A stretch of 64,000 nucleotides of DNA. It comes from Leadbetterella lacustris (GTDB lineage Bacteria; Bacteroidota; Bacteroidia; Cytophagales; Spirosomataceae). Position numbers and translations under genes: made by a program. The stretch lies in NCBI GenBank assembly GCA_965234335.1, contig OZ248457.1, positions 62,001 to 126,000 of the forward strand. The letters run 5' to 3'. Below the pieces are notes generated by a model. It was not told the origin of the DNA. It searched no databases and worked only from the letters and a program-made list of their open reading frames with translations. Positions 1-8,511 of the stretch are shown here, piece after piece (the first letter of the stretch is position 1; each line of letters starts with the position of its first letter).

Positions 1-22
1 TATTTTTCATATTTAAACTGGA

Positions 23-484
23 TTAATAACCGGTACCGGTTGGGTTATTGGTATTTATATCACCATTGTTATCGTCCTTGTCTTTCACTATAATCCAAAC
101 GCCCAAGCCTATAAGAATCAAGGGCCACATGTTTTTCAAATAAGAAAATAGGTTAATGTCAAAGAATGTTTTGAAAGAAAAAACTGCTCCTAAAATGATA
201 AGGATCAATCCTCCTACCATGTTTCCGTTTCTCGGCTGATTGCTCATGTCTGCTATTGGTTTAAAATTTGTACTACTATCATAATATTCACTACTCATTG
301 CCATCTCAAGATGTTTTTTGGGCAAAACTGCCCATAAAATAAGGTACGAAACAATAATCGGAAACGGTGTAAAAAACAAGACAACAAATACAATTCGTAC
401 TAATGTAAGGTCTGTTTTCAAGTAACTTGCCAATCCCTGACACACTCCACCTAAAATACTGTTTTGGTCTTTAATTCTGTACAT
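23..484 (-). CDS. PspC domain membrane protein
   Basis: This is a 153-residue protein whose first ~57 residues match the PspC domain: a GGVCQGLASYL-type start, then a hydrophobic helix (about 28-52) ending in VLPKK. PspC-family proteins belong to envelope-stress (phage-shock) responses, but no pspA or regulator lies nearby, so the stress role is family knowledge only. After a polar linker come two more predicted helices (about 90-108 and 118-135), resembling the small helical domain often found behind PspC in Bacteroidota. The tail is Asn/Asp/Gly-rich. The gene stands alone with about 120 bp to its neighbour. The family call is confident; the physiological role is not. Confidence 0.85.
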   Translation of the reverse strand: MYRIKDQNSILGGVCQGLASYLKTDLTLVRIVFVVLFFTPFPIIVSYLILWAVLPKKHLEMAMSSEYYDSSTNFKPIADMSNQPRNGNMVGGLILIILGAVFSFKTFFDINLFSYLKNMWPLILIGLGVWIIVKDKDDNNGDINTNNPTGTGY

Positions 485-602
485 GCATTATAGCTTTTTC
501 ATTTATTGTGAAACAAAATTAATGGGTACTACGGTACTGTGTATTGCAAACTATATAAGTGGTATTAATACTTGATAAACCGAAAAAATGCTATTTGAGT
601 AC

Positions 603-1154
603 TCAATCTCTGTCCTCGAGTTTTTCAAGAGCCTCCATAAGCCCATCGTAATTATTGATTCCGGGTCTTAATTCCCGGCTTCCTTTAAATGCATAACCCT
701 GAATATCCGACAGTTCAACTTCGACATTTGAAAAATCATACCCATGCAAAACATTGTAAATTCTTGCCCAATTCTCAACATCCTGTGAATTTCCCGAGCA
801 TATAACATAGTTTAGGTTCAAGTTATCATCTAAGTCCGCTTCATTAGAAACTTCCAGGAATTTGTCCGAAACCTCTATTTCATCCAACATTGCCTTCTGA
901 TTTTCGCTAAATATAAAACCATCTAAAGAATAATTGTTTAGTGCTTCTATAATTTTAAAAATATCTAGAGTTTCAAAAGACCCCAAAATCTTTACCCCGC
1001 TGAGCCAATTTTTAATCTCTTCAAATTCATTTTTGGGAACATAGTCTACACTTTCAGGATTCAAATCAAACGAAATATAGTCCACCATCATTCCTGAGCA
1101 GTATCTTGCTTCTGACAAACTCGTTATACTTTTTACCAAAGTAGTTTTGGGCAT
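603..1154 (-). CDS. Degenerate TrpF-like (phosphoribosylanthranilate isomerase-like) protein
   Basis: This 183-residue protein has the outline of a TrpF TIM barrel. An N-terminal SLSEARYC segment sits where TrpF has its DAR(Y/A) helix, and the C-terminal KGSRELRPGINNYDGLMEAL resembles the SGG.E..PG.KD phosphate-binding end of TrpF. The catalytic Cys of the N-terminal KICG strand is absent (LVKSI stands there), and no typical catalytic Asp context is visible. I therefore infer a non-catalytic or diverged paralogue. No other trp gene is present. The gene is divergent from mnmA, with about 120 bp between the two start codons. Family assignment is moderate; a role in tryptophan synthesis is unlikely. 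Confidence 0.55.
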   Translation of the reverse strand: MPKTTLVKSITSLSEARYCSGMMVDYISFDLNPESVDYVPKNEFEEIKNWLSGVKILGSFETLDIFKIIEALNNYSLDGFIFSENQKAMLDEIEVSDKFLEVSNEADLDDNLNLNYVICSGNSQDVENWARIYNVLHGYDFSNVEVELSDIQGYAFKGSRELRPGINNYDGLMEALEKLEDRD

Positions 1155-1214
1155 AATCTATATATTTTTTTTACAAAATTACGCAAGAACCAATCAAATG
1201 GCTTTATTGTTAAC

Positions 1215-1222
1215 TATTTTTG
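1215..1222 (+). promoter_or_regulatory. Probable -7 box of the mnmA promoter
   Basis: TATTTTTG matches the Bacteroidota -7 consensus TAnnTTTG. No good -33 element is visible at the usual distance. Transcription from here would start near 1228, giving a leader of about 45 nt that contains the hairpin at 1246-1262. The box also covers the TTG that would give a longer mnmA reading frame, which argues for the downstream ATG. Confidence 0.45.
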
Positions 1223-1245
1223 TGTTTTAATTTTTTAACAAAACG

Positions 1246-1262
1246 GAGGACTTTGAATCCTC
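1246..1262 (+). promoter_or_regulatory. tRNA-Gln anticodon-arm-like hairpin in the mnmA leader
   Basis: The bases form a perfect 5-bp stem (GAGGA/TCCTC) closing the 7-nt loop CTTTGAA. This is the geometry of a tRNA anticodon arm: C32, U33, anticodon UUG (1253-1255), A37, A38. UUG is the tRNA-Gln anticodon, and tRNA-Gln is one of the three substrates of MnmA, whose start codon lies 11 nt downstream. No acceptor, D or T arm is visible, so this is not a tRNA gene. Regulation by this element is inference. Confidence 0.4.
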
Positions 1263-1273
1263 GCAGTGAGATC

Positions 1274-2380
1274 ATGAGTAAAAAAGGACGTGTTTTAGTA
1301 GCCATGAGTGGTGGTATTGATAGTTCATTAGCAGCGGTTTTGCTTCATGAACAAGGTTATGAAGTTATAGGCATGACCATGAAAACTTGGGATTATGCAT
1401 CCTCAGGTGGTACAAAGAAAGAAACGGGCTGCTGTAGCCTTGATTCCATCAACGACGCAAGAGCCATTGCTGTCGATTTAGGGTTTCCGCATTACATTTT
1501 AGACATTCGTTCTGAGTTTGGCGACTATGTCATTGATCATTTCACTGGGGAGTATTTGGAGGGTCGCACACCCAATCCATGTGTTTTGTGTAACACACAC
1601 ATAAAATGGGACGCACTTTTGAGGCGGGCAGACAATTTGGATTGTGAATTTATTGCCACTGGACACTATGCCAAAATTAGAGAAGAAAATGGTCGTTATG
1701 TAATTTCGAAGGGAGTGGATTTGACAAAAGACCAAAGTTATGTGCTATGGGGAGTGTCTCAGGAAAGTCTTTCTCGTACTATTTTGCCTCTTGGTGGTTA
1801 TACAAAAGAAGAAATTAGAAACATGGCAAAACAAAAAGGTTTCTACGATTTGGTGAATAAGTCAGAATCCTACGAAATTTGCTTTGTACCCGATAACGAC
1901 TACCGAGGATTCCTAAAAAGAAGGGTTGAAGGGCTTGAAGAAAGAGTAAACGGGGGTAATTTTGTTATGGAATCAGGAGAAATAGTTGGAAAACACGAAG
2001 GTTACCCATTTTATACTATCGGGCAAAGAAAAGGTCTAAAAATAGCCATGGGCTATCCTGTTTTTGTAACTGAGATACGAAAAGAAACCAACGAAGTGGT
2101 TTTAGGAACCGAAGATTATCTTCTTAAAAATGCTATGACAGTAGGGAAACTCAATTTGCAAAAATATGCGATACTGCCTGAAAGTGGCCTTCAAACGGTA
2201 ACAAAAATAAGATATAAAGACAAAGGGCAGTCAGCTTTCATTAAACAAATTGAAGCGGATAAAATTGAGGCTCGTTTTGACGAATCCGTTGCAGCAATAG
2301 CTCCAGGACAAGCTGCGGTATTTTATGAAGGCGACGATGTGATTGGTGGCGGTTGGATTCTTAAAAACTTCAGGATATAA
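1274..2380 (+). CDS. mnmA: tRNA-specific 2-thiouridylase MnmA
   Basis: MnmA adds sulphur to U34 of tRNA-Lys, -Glu and -Gln using ATP and a persulfide relay. The 368-residue protein has the PP-loop SGGIDSS (12-18), the catalytic Cys pair C106 (in NPCVLCN) and C203 (in EICFVPD), and the ATGHYAKI and YTIGQRKGL motifs, with a C-terminal beta-barrel domain. The start is set at ATG 1274. An upstream in-frame TTG at 1220 would add 18 residues that match nothing in the family, and it overlaps the promoter box. The PP-loop reads GGIDSS rather than the usual GGVDSS. Bacteroidota may carry more than one MnmA-like paralogue, so the exact tRNA target set is not certain. It is convergent with dnaB, with one base between stops. 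Confidence 0.95.
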   Translation: MSKKGRVLVAMSGGIDSSLAAVLLHEQGYEVIGMTMKTWDYASSGGTKKETGCCSLDSINDARAIAVDLGFPHYILDIRSEFGDYVIDHFTGEYLEGRTPNPCVLCNTHIKWDALLRRADNLDCEFIATGHYAKIREENGRYVISKGVDLTKDQSYVLWGVSQESLSRTILPLGGYTKEEIRNMAKQKGFYDLVNKSESYEICFVPDNDYRGFLKRRVEGLEERVNGGNFVMESGEIVGKHEGYPFYTIGQRKGLKIAMGYPVFVTEIRKETNEVVLGTEDYLLKNAMTVGKLNLQKYAILPESGLQTVTKIRYKDKGQSAFIKQIEADKIEARFDESVAAIAPGQAAVFYEGDDVIGGGWILKNFRI

Positions 2381-2381
2381 C

Positions 2382-3935
2382 TTAAAATGGATACTCCCCG
2401 TCGAGATTTGGCGTAGGAGTTTCCTCATCCGTGTTCATTTTACTTTTGAAAGTCTGAAATCCCGGATCTACCGCCTGAGATTCAAACTGACTTATGCCCG
2501 AATGTTGACTGAAAGAATTGGGAACAGACGAACCAACAGAATATTCGCCGATATTGGCAAATTTTGTGAATTTACCAATAAATTGAAGCCTAATGGTGTC
2601 AATAGTACCTGCACGGTTTTTAGCAATAATCACTTCGCCAATACCTTCAGTCGATTTTCCATCCTCATCCTCCGTAATTTTGTAATATTCTGGTCGGTAC
2701 AAGAACATAACCATGTCGGCATCCTGCTCGATTGAGCCTGATTCTCTCAAATCCGATAGTTGAGGTCTTTTATCGCCACCACGGGTCTCCACCGCTCTAC
2801 TCAATTGTGAAAGAGCTAGAACAGGAACTTCTAATTCTTTTGCAAGGTTTTTTAAAGATCTCGAGATCGCCGCAATCTCTTGCTCACGACTGTTAGAAAC
2901 ACCCGAGCCATCATCACCGGTCATCAACTGTAGGTAGTCAATGATCACCATCTGAATATTGTGCTGTGCCTTCAGACGCCGACATTTGGCTCTCAATTCC
3001 AAAATCGATAAGGCAGGAGTGTCGTCTATAAATATATTTGACTTCGAAAGTTTCTCTATTCTATGATGCAATTGCTCCCATTCATGGCCTTGTAGGGTTC
3101 CTTTTCTAAGTTTTTCAGAATCTATTTCAGCTTCAGCTGATATCATCCTCAACATCAGCTGTGTGGCTGACATCTCTAACGAAAAAATAGCTATAGGTAC
3201 ATTGTGGTCAACCGCAGCATTTCTCATGGAAGAAACCACAAATGCTGTTTTACCCATACCAGGTCTTGCCGCAATGATGGTTAGTTCTGTCTTTTGCCAG
3301 CCTCCCGTAAGGTTGTCTAAATCATTAAAACCGCTAGCGATTCCCGTTAAACCATCTACGTTGGTTTGTTTTTTATGCTCCAACTCATCAATCGTATTCC
3401 GCATGATGGTGTTGGCATCCAGATAATTCTTCCTGATGTTTTTTTCCGAAATCCCAAAAAACGATTGTTCAGTTTTGTTTAATAAATCAAAAACATCAAA
3501 ATTTTCAGAGAAACCTTCTTCTAAAATTTCCCCTGAAACTCTAATCATTTCTCTTTTTATTGCCGCTTGAGAAATAGCCATCGCATGGTATTCAATGTTG
3601 GCGGCAGAATTAATTTTACTGCTCAGGCTGGCTATATATTTTGCTCCACCCGCTTTTTGAATCAATCCAGTTTTTCTTAGATTTCTTATAACATTCAAAG
3701 AGTCAATGGGTTCGGAACTTCTGAACAAGTCAGTAATCGTAGTAAAAATAATTTGGTGAGCCTCTGAATAGAAACTATCAACATTAAGTAACTCATAAAT
3801 AAGACCAAACGCATCTTTATCAATGAGAATTGCACCCAAAACCGCTTCTTCCATTTCGGGGGTTTGAGGAGCAATTTTACCTCTATGAAGAGATAAATTC
3901 TCGTTGACTATCGATTTGTTTATAGATTCGTTCAA
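2382..3935 (-). CDS. dnaB: Replicative DNA helicase DnaB
   Basis: This is the hexameric 5'-3' helicase of the replication fork. At 517 residues it is of normal family length. The N-terminal helical domain (about 25-125) begins PQTPEMEEAVLGAIL, a hallmark of DnaB. A linker follows, then a RecA-like domain from about 195 with Walker A ARPGMGKTA (223-231) and Walker B VIIDYLQLM (about 335-345). The arginine/hexamer motifs around LRESGSIEQDADMV and the C-terminal YRPEYY...IAKNRAGT segment are intact. No intein is present. A roughly 80-residue tail rich in Ser/Gln/Pro follows the core. The gene is single and divergent from phoH across a 200-bp AT-rich gap. Confidence 0.97.
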   Translation of the reverse strand: MNESINKSIVNENLSLHRGKIAPQTPEMEEAVLGAILIDKDAFGLIYELLNVDSFYSEAHQIIFTTITDLFRSSEPIDSLNVIRNLRKTGLIQKAGGAKYIASLSSKINSAANIEYHAMAISQAAIKREMIRVSGEILEEGFSENFDVFDLLNKTEQSFFGISEKNIRKNYLDANTIMRNTIDELEHKKQTNVDGLTGIASGFNDLDNLTGGWQKTELTIIAARPGMGKTAFVVSSMRNAAVDHNVPIAIFSLEMSATQLMLRMISAEAEIDSEKLRKGTLQGHEWEQLHHRIEKLSKSNIFIDDTPALSILELRAKCRRLKAQHNIQMVIIDYLQLMTGDDGSGVSNSREQEIAAISRSLKNLAKELEVPVLALSQLSRAVETRGGDKRPQLSDLRESGSIEQDADMVMFLYRPEYYKITEDEDGKSTEGIGEVIIAKNRAGTIDTIRLQFIGKFTKFANIGEYSVGSSVPNSFSQHSGISQFESQAVDPGFQTFKSKMNTDEETPTPNLDGEYPF

Positions 3936-4136
3936 AGTCTGTTTTTTTTCAAATTAAGTTATTCGAATACAATATTACACTAAAAAAAATTCATATTAAA
4001 CTCACAAATATTCTTGGAATATAGAAACGATTATTTATCAGTATTTTAATTCGAAAGCAATATTTTTTTGTGGAAAAAACGTTGAATATGTTAATAATTT
4101 TTCCAAATTTGAAGAAAATTAAAAACAGGTTTACAA

Positions 4137-5081
4137 TTGACTGAAAAAACACTAAAACTAGAATCGTCTTCATTAAATGAATTCTTTGGAATTCAGAACG
4201 AAAACATTAAGGAAATAGCCAAATCATTCCCTCAAAGCAAAATTATCTCCCGTGGAGATGAGATTTTCTTAAAAGGCCCTGAAAAAGATGTAAACCAATT
4301 AAGTAGTTTATTTGAGAAACTTTTAGCCCATTTCGAGAAAACAGGCCATCTCTCTTTGGAAAACATCAAAAATTATTTGGAAGGCGAAACGCAACACATT
4401 GACGAGATTCTTAACCAAAAAGACATTATTGTTCACGGCAATAGGGGTTTAATAGTAAAAGCTAAAACTTTAAACCAGAAAAGACTGGTAGAGGCTTCTG
4501 AAAAATCTGATATCGTTTTTGCAATTGGGCCTGCAGGTACCGGTAAAACATACACCGCAGTTGCATTGGCAGTACGGGCTTTAAAAGATAAAAAAGTCAA
4601 GAAAATCATCATAACTCGTCCGGCTGTAGAGGCAGGGGAAAATCTGGGCTTCTTGCCTGGCGACCTCAAAGAAAAGATAGATCCTTATCTACGGCCTATT
4701 TATGATGCCTTGGAAGACATGGTTTCAAGCGAAAAGTTGAAAGCTTTCTTGGAAAAAAACACCATAGAAATTGCTCCATTGGCATATATGAGAGGTCGGA
4801 CCTTAGACAATGCCTTTATATTATTAGACGAAGCTCAAAACACTACTCCCATGCAGTTAAAAATGTTTTTAACTCGTATGGGGCCAGCCTCAAAAATCAT
4901 AGTAACCGGAGACAAAACACAAGTAGATTTACCGAAAAATCAAAAGTCGGGCTTGGAAGACGCAGAGAAGAAACTTCAAAAAATAAATGGTATAGATTTT
5001 ATAGAACTAGACGGCAAAGACGTTGTAAGACATCCATTGGTGGTTAAAATATTACAAGCCTATGAAAAAGCTGATTCTTAG
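4137..5081 (+). CDS. phoH: PhoH family ATPase (PhoH/YbeZ)
   Basis: The 314-residue protein has the PhoH layout: an N-terminal KH-like region (about 15-100), Walker A GPAGTGKT (131-138) and Walker B FILLDEAQNT (about 227-236). PhoH proteins are RNA-linked P-loop ATPases, often encoded with ybeY; no ybeY is present here. The start is TTG at 4137, because there is no earlier ATG and the sequence from MTEKTLKL on matches the usual family N-terminus. The 3' end overlaps the next gene by 20 bp, which implies cotranscription and possibly coupled translation. The family call is secure; the cellular role of PhoH is poorly known in general. Confidence 0.9.
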   Translation: MTEKTLKLESSSLNEFFGIQNENIKEIAKSFPQSKIISRGDEIFLKGPEKDVNQLSSLFEKLLAHFEKTGHLSLENIKNYLEGETQHIDEILNQKDIIVHGNRGLIVKAKTLNQKRLVEASEKSDIVFAIGPAGTGKTYTAVALAVRALKDKKVKKIIITRPAVEAGENLGFLPGDLKEKIDPYLRPIYDALEDMVSSEKLKAFLEKNTIEIAPLAYMRGRTLDNAFILLDEAQNTTPMQLKMFLTRMGPASKIIVTGDKTQVDLPKNQKSGLEDAEKKLQKINGIDFIELDGKDVVRHPLVVKILQAYEKADS

Positions 5082-6324
5082 TCTTTTAATAACAGTTATA
5101 GCCGTATTTAGCCTAAATGCCCAGAAAAAATGTGCAGTTGGATTTACTCCTGACGAAAAATTAAGAAAGCGACACGAAAGTTTGAAGGTAGAACTTCAAG
5201 TTTTTTATCAAAAATTCGATAATAAAAATTTCTATGCCGATAATCTAATCAGAATTCCGGTGGTAGTTCACATTATCCATAACAATGCTTCAGGTAAAAT
5301 TGGTGGCGAAAACAACGGAAATATTTCTGATGAACAGGTTTTTTCTCAGATTAAAGTTTTGAACGAAGACTACGGAAGAAAAATAGCCACTCCGGGTTTC
5401 AATGATTCCCCAGTGGGTGCCGACATGAATATTGAATTCTACCTAGCTGACAAAGATCCAGAAGGAAAACCCAGCTTGGGTATAAATAGGGTGTATTCTA
5501 CAAAGGCCAATTTTGATGTTTTTGACGACAATATCTTGCTATCCAATTTATCCTATTGGGATTCTAATCGCTATCTGAACATTTGGGTAACCACCTTAGA
5601 TGATGATTTTCTGGGTTATGCTGAATTTCCGAGTGGCGAGTATGATGGCCTTGAATTAGACGAAATTGACGAGAAAATAGACGGTGTGATGATCGACCAT
5701 AAGGCATTTGGAAGAAAGATTGGTACTTCTGTGTCAGGAGTTTACACCTACGGAAGAACACTTACACACGAAATAGGACACTGGCTGGGTTTGATTCATA
5801 CTTGGGGCGATGAATATTGCGGAGATGACTTCTGCAAGGACACTCCACCTACAGAAAATGGCAATCTCACAATAAGATGTACACCAAAATACTCCAACTG
5901 TAGAGGAACTAGAACCTTAAACATGATAGAAAATTACATGGACTACACTGCCGACAGCTGTATGAACATTTTTACGGGTGATCAAAAAACAAGGGTTCGG
6001 GCAGTTTTAGAAATCAGTAAAAGACGAAAAAGACTGATTACAAACTCCGAATTTAACCTACCACAAACCAAACAATTAATCGTTAAAGTGCTCGAAAACC
6101 CATCTTCTACTGATTACTTACAGTTTCAGATTCTTTTGGATTCATTCAAAAACTTCAACTATGAATTATTCGATGCATCAGGCAAACAAATAACTTCAGC
6201 GGCGTTCGAAGATTCCCCGAGTCGACTTATTCAAATCCCGAAGGCTAATCTAGGCAAAGGAATTTTTAATTTAAGGGTAAAATCAGGTGAAGAAACCGTC
6301 TATAAAAGGTTAGTTTCTCAATAA
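5062..6324 (+). CDS. Secreted M43 (pappalysin-like) metalloprotease, probable T9SS cargo
   Basis: The 420-residue protein begins with a signal peptide (about 1-20, ending SLNAQ). It carries the extended zinc motif HEIGHWLGLIH at 236-246 (HExxHxxGxxH), followed by Cys-rich segments and a NYMDYTAD Met-turn, all typical of peptidase family M43. The last ~75 residues form a beta-rich domain (about 345-420: YELFDASGKQI, GIFNLRVKSG, YKRLVSQ). It resembles the type A C-terminal sorting domain of the type IX secretion system, so export to the cell surface is inferred. Its ATG lies 20 bp inside the end of phoH, an odd pairing of a cytosolic ATPase with an exported protease. Confidence 0.88.
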   Translation: MKKLILSLLITVIAVFSLNAQKKCAVGFTPDEKLRKRHESLKVELQVFYQKFDNKNFYADNLIRIPVVVHIIHNNASGKIGGENNGNISDEQVFSQIKVLNEDYGRKIATPGFNDSPVGADMNIEFYLADKDPEGKPSLGINRVYSTKANFDVFDDNILLSNLSYWDSNRYLNIWVTTLDDDFLGYAEFPSGEYDGLELDEIDEKIDGVMIDHKAFGRKIGTSVSGVYTYGRTLTHEIGHWLGLIHTWGDEYCGDDFCKDTPPTENGNLTIRCTPKYSNCRGTRTLNMIENYMDYTADSCMNIFTGDQKTRVRAVLEISKRRKRLITNSEFNLPQTKQLIVKVLENPSSTDYLQFQILLDSFKNFNYELFDASGKQITSAAFEDSPSRLIQIPKANLGKGIFNLRVKSGEETVYKRLVSQ

Positions 6325-6372
6325 AAATAATCTACTTCAGAAAATACATTTCCTTTCAGGTTTGTTTTTGTT

Positions 6373-6380
6373 TAATTTTG
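6373..6380 (+). promoter_or_regulatory. Probable -7 box for the deaminase-acpH-holA operon
   Basis: TAATTTTG matches TAnnTTTG, 37 bp before the ATG at 6418 and in the 93-bp gap after the protease gene. No convincing -33 box is seen 19-20 bp upstream, so confidence is modest. Confidence 0.35.
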
Positions 6381-6417
6381 AAACAATTACAAATATTTAG
6401 TCGACCAATACTGATTT

Positions 6418-6891
6418 ATGGAGTTTAAGAAATCCGAAAAGCCCAAGTTTGATGATATTTTTATGGATTTGGCTATAAATTTAGCCAAAAGATCACATTG
6501 TATTAAAGCTCAAGTAGGTGCGGTTTTAGTTAATGATACCCGAATAACCTCCATTGGCTACAACGGACCGCCATCAGGAACCCACAACTGCGATGAGGAC
6601 TTTGGAGAAGTGGGTTGTCCGAGAGATTCTAAAGGTAGTTGTTCATTGGCATTGCACGCTGAGCAAAATGCGATACTTTATGCCTCCAAAAACGGTGCAA
6701 AAGTTGAGGGGTCAACACTTTACGTGACTTTATCGCCTTGTATTGCTTGTGCTAGGGTCATTTATTCAATGAAAATCAAAAAAGTATTTTATCTCAACTC
6801 CTATGCTCAATACAAGGGTATACCAAGTGATGAGGGCGTAGATTTTTTAAGAAAATTTGGTGTAGAAGTAGTAAAATATGAAAGAACATGA
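6418..6891 (+). CDS. dCMP deaminase family protein (ComEB-like)
   Basis: This zinc-dependent cytidine/deoxycytidylate deaminase has 157 residues. The catalytic motif HAE is at 80-82, and the second zinc pair is C108 and C111 in SPCIACA. The GYNGPPSG and HNCDED segments are typical of dCMP deaminases, which convert dCMP to dUMP for thymidylate synthesis. The stop overlaps the start of the next gene by 4 bp (ATGA), so translation is probably coupled. I cannot separate dCMP deaminase from a ComEB relative of unknown substrate by sequence alone, though the allosteric-type length fits dCMP deaminase. Confidence 0.88.
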   Translation: MEFKKSEKPKFDDIFMDLAINLAKRSHCIKAQVGAVLVNDTRITSIGYNGPPSGTHNCDEDFGEVGCPRDSKGSCSLALHAEQNAILYASKNGAKVEGSTLYVTLSPCIACARVIYSMKIKKVFYLNSYAQYKGIPSDEGVDFLRKFGVEVVKYERT

Positions 6892-7502
6892 ATTATTTAG
6901 CACACCTTTTTTTAGCAGGCCAAAACGACGGAATTATACTTGGAAATCTATTAGAAGACTTTGTAACGGGCCATATAGAAAACGAAACAAATAGTAAATT
7001 GCCTCAAGATGTCAAACTAGGGCTGTTGATGCACAGGCAAATAGACACCCTAACAGACTCACACCCAGTAGTGAAAGAATGTAAAGAGCTTTTTTATCCC
7101 AATTTTGGCAAATATTCTCCCATTATCATCGATGTATTGTTTGATCATTACTTGGTAAAAAACTGGGAGATTTTCACTGAAGAAACTTTTGATAATTTCA
7201 GGCTAAGGATTCATAAATCGCTGAAAAACTACCTCGAAATTCAGCCAGAACATCTAAAGAGTATGATAAACTCAATGATAGAACATGATTGGCTAAAGAA
7301 TTATAAAGAAAATTGGGGTTTGGAAAGGGCATTTCTAAATCTCAATCAAAGAATAAATAAACCGGAGATAGATTTAAGATTATCCCTAAAGGAATTTGAA
7401 GAAAACTATTATTTTATCAATGAAAAATTCTTGGACTTCTTTGAAGAACTTAAAAAGTACTGTGATAAATTTTTGAAAGAACACAAACCAGATGGCAAAT
7501 AA
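6888..7502 (+). CDS. Acyl carrier protein phosphodiesterase family protein (AcpH-like)
   Basis: The 204-residue protein starts MNYLAHLFLAG...GNLLEDFVTGH, the signature of AcpH-type phosphodiesterases, which remove phosphopantetheine from acyl carrier protein. The conserved Asp lies at about residue 24, and an HRQIDTLTDSHP segment resembling HD-fold metal ligands follows. It overlaps the deaminase by 4 bp upstream and holA by 11 bp downstream, so the three genes form an operon. AcpH activity is known for the E. coli member; for Bacteroidota homologues it is inference. Confidence 0.85.
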   Translation: MNYLAHLFLAGQNDGIILGNLLEDFVTGHIENETNSKLPQDVKLGLLMHRQIDTLTDSHPVVKECKELFYPNFGKYSPIIIDVLFDHYLVKNWEIFTEETFDNFRLRIHKSLKNYLEIQPEHLKSMINSMIEHDWLKNYKENWGLERAFLNLNQRINKPEIDLRLSLKEFEENYYFINEKFLDFFEELKKYCDKFLKEHKPDGK

Positions 7503-8511
7503 TTATCAGCAAATAATAAACAAATTGGACGGAAAATCGCTCAAACCTGTGTATTTATTACACGGAACCGAGCCTTTTTATGTTGATCAATTTGTCCAGA
7601 AAATACTGGAAATAGCAATTCCAGATTTTGAAAAAAGCTTTAATGAGTACGTTTTGTATGGCAAGGATATCTCAACGGGAGATATAATAAATTATGCCAG
7701 AAAGTTTCCGATGATGGCCGAAAGACAGTTGATTTTGATCAAAGAAGCCCACATGATTTCTGATTTGAGTAACAAAGACAACCAAACGCTAATTGAAAAC
7801 TATGTAAACAATCCGTTGAGCTCCACCATTTTGGTTTTAAGTTTTGGAAAAGCACAAGATGAACGCAAGACTTGGGTAAAAGCTTTTGCCAAGCATGGTC
7901 AAAACCTGAACTTCAAAAAAATGTATGATTATGAAATTCCCGATTTCATCATTTCTCATTGTGCATCCTTGAATCTTAAGATAAGCCCCAAAGCCGTACA
8001 GTTACTTTCCGAACACATAGGCAACAACCTACAGGCCATTCACAACGAGATAGAAAAACTAAAAGTAAATCTCAGACCAGATGAAGCCATAGACGCAAGC
8101 ACTATTGAAAAATATGTAGGAATTTCCAAAGATTATAATGTTTTTGAGTTGCAAAAAGCGTTGACAGAAAAAAATGTTAAAAAGAGTTTTCAGATAGTAA
8201 AATACTTTGGCGACAACACCAAAGACCACCCGATTACGCCTAACATCATCATTCTTTATAATTTTTTCTCAAAAGTGCTTTTGCTTCATGGACTCAAAAA
8301 TCAGTCAGACGCAGACTTGTCCAAAAATATGGGTGTAAACGCATATTTCTTAAAAGATTATAAAAAAGCAGCTTCTTTATATCCCATTGGTCAACTCATG
8401 AAAGTTATACATGCCTTGAAGATTGCTGACCAAAAATCGAAAGGTGTAGAGGCTGGCTCAATATCAGAAGGAGATATTTATAAAGATTTGATTTTCAATA
8501 TTCTAAACTAA
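7492..8511 (+). CDS. holA: DNA polymerase III subunit delta
   Basis: HolA is the clamp-loader subunit that opens the sliding clamp. The 339-residue protein has the family N-terminus (KPVYLLHGTEPFYVDQ) in place of a Walker motif, and the FPMMAERQLILIKEA segment that contacts the clamp. A helical C-terminal domain runs from about 210 on. Its length is normal. The ATG at 7492 overlaps the previous gene by 11 bp. Its 3' end overlaps the convergent Nudix gene by 9 bp. Confidence 0.92.
   Translation: MANNYQQIINKLDGKSLKPVYLLHGTEPFYVDQFVQKILEIAIPDFEKSFNEYVLYGKDISTGDIINYARKFPMMAERQLILIKEAHMISDLSNKDNQTLIENYVNNPLSSTILVLSFGKAQDERKTWVKAFAKHGQNLNFKKMYDYEIPDFIISHCASLNLKISPKAVQLLSEHIGNNLQAIHNEIEKLKVNLRPDEAIDASTIEKYVGISKDYNVFELQKALTEKNVKKSFQIVKYFGDNTKDHPITPNIIILYNFFSKVLLLHGLKNQSDADLSKNMGVNAYFLKDYKKAASLYPIGQLMKVIHALKIADQKSKGVEAGSISEGDIYKDLIFNILN

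Noticed and set aside
1220..1273. An 18-residue N-terminal extension of MnmA from TTG
   Set aside because: It overlaps the -7 box and the hairpin and has no family match.
2343..2735. A 130-codon plus-strand frame opposite dnaB
   Set aside because: It lies within a strongly conserved gene on the other strand and matches nothing.
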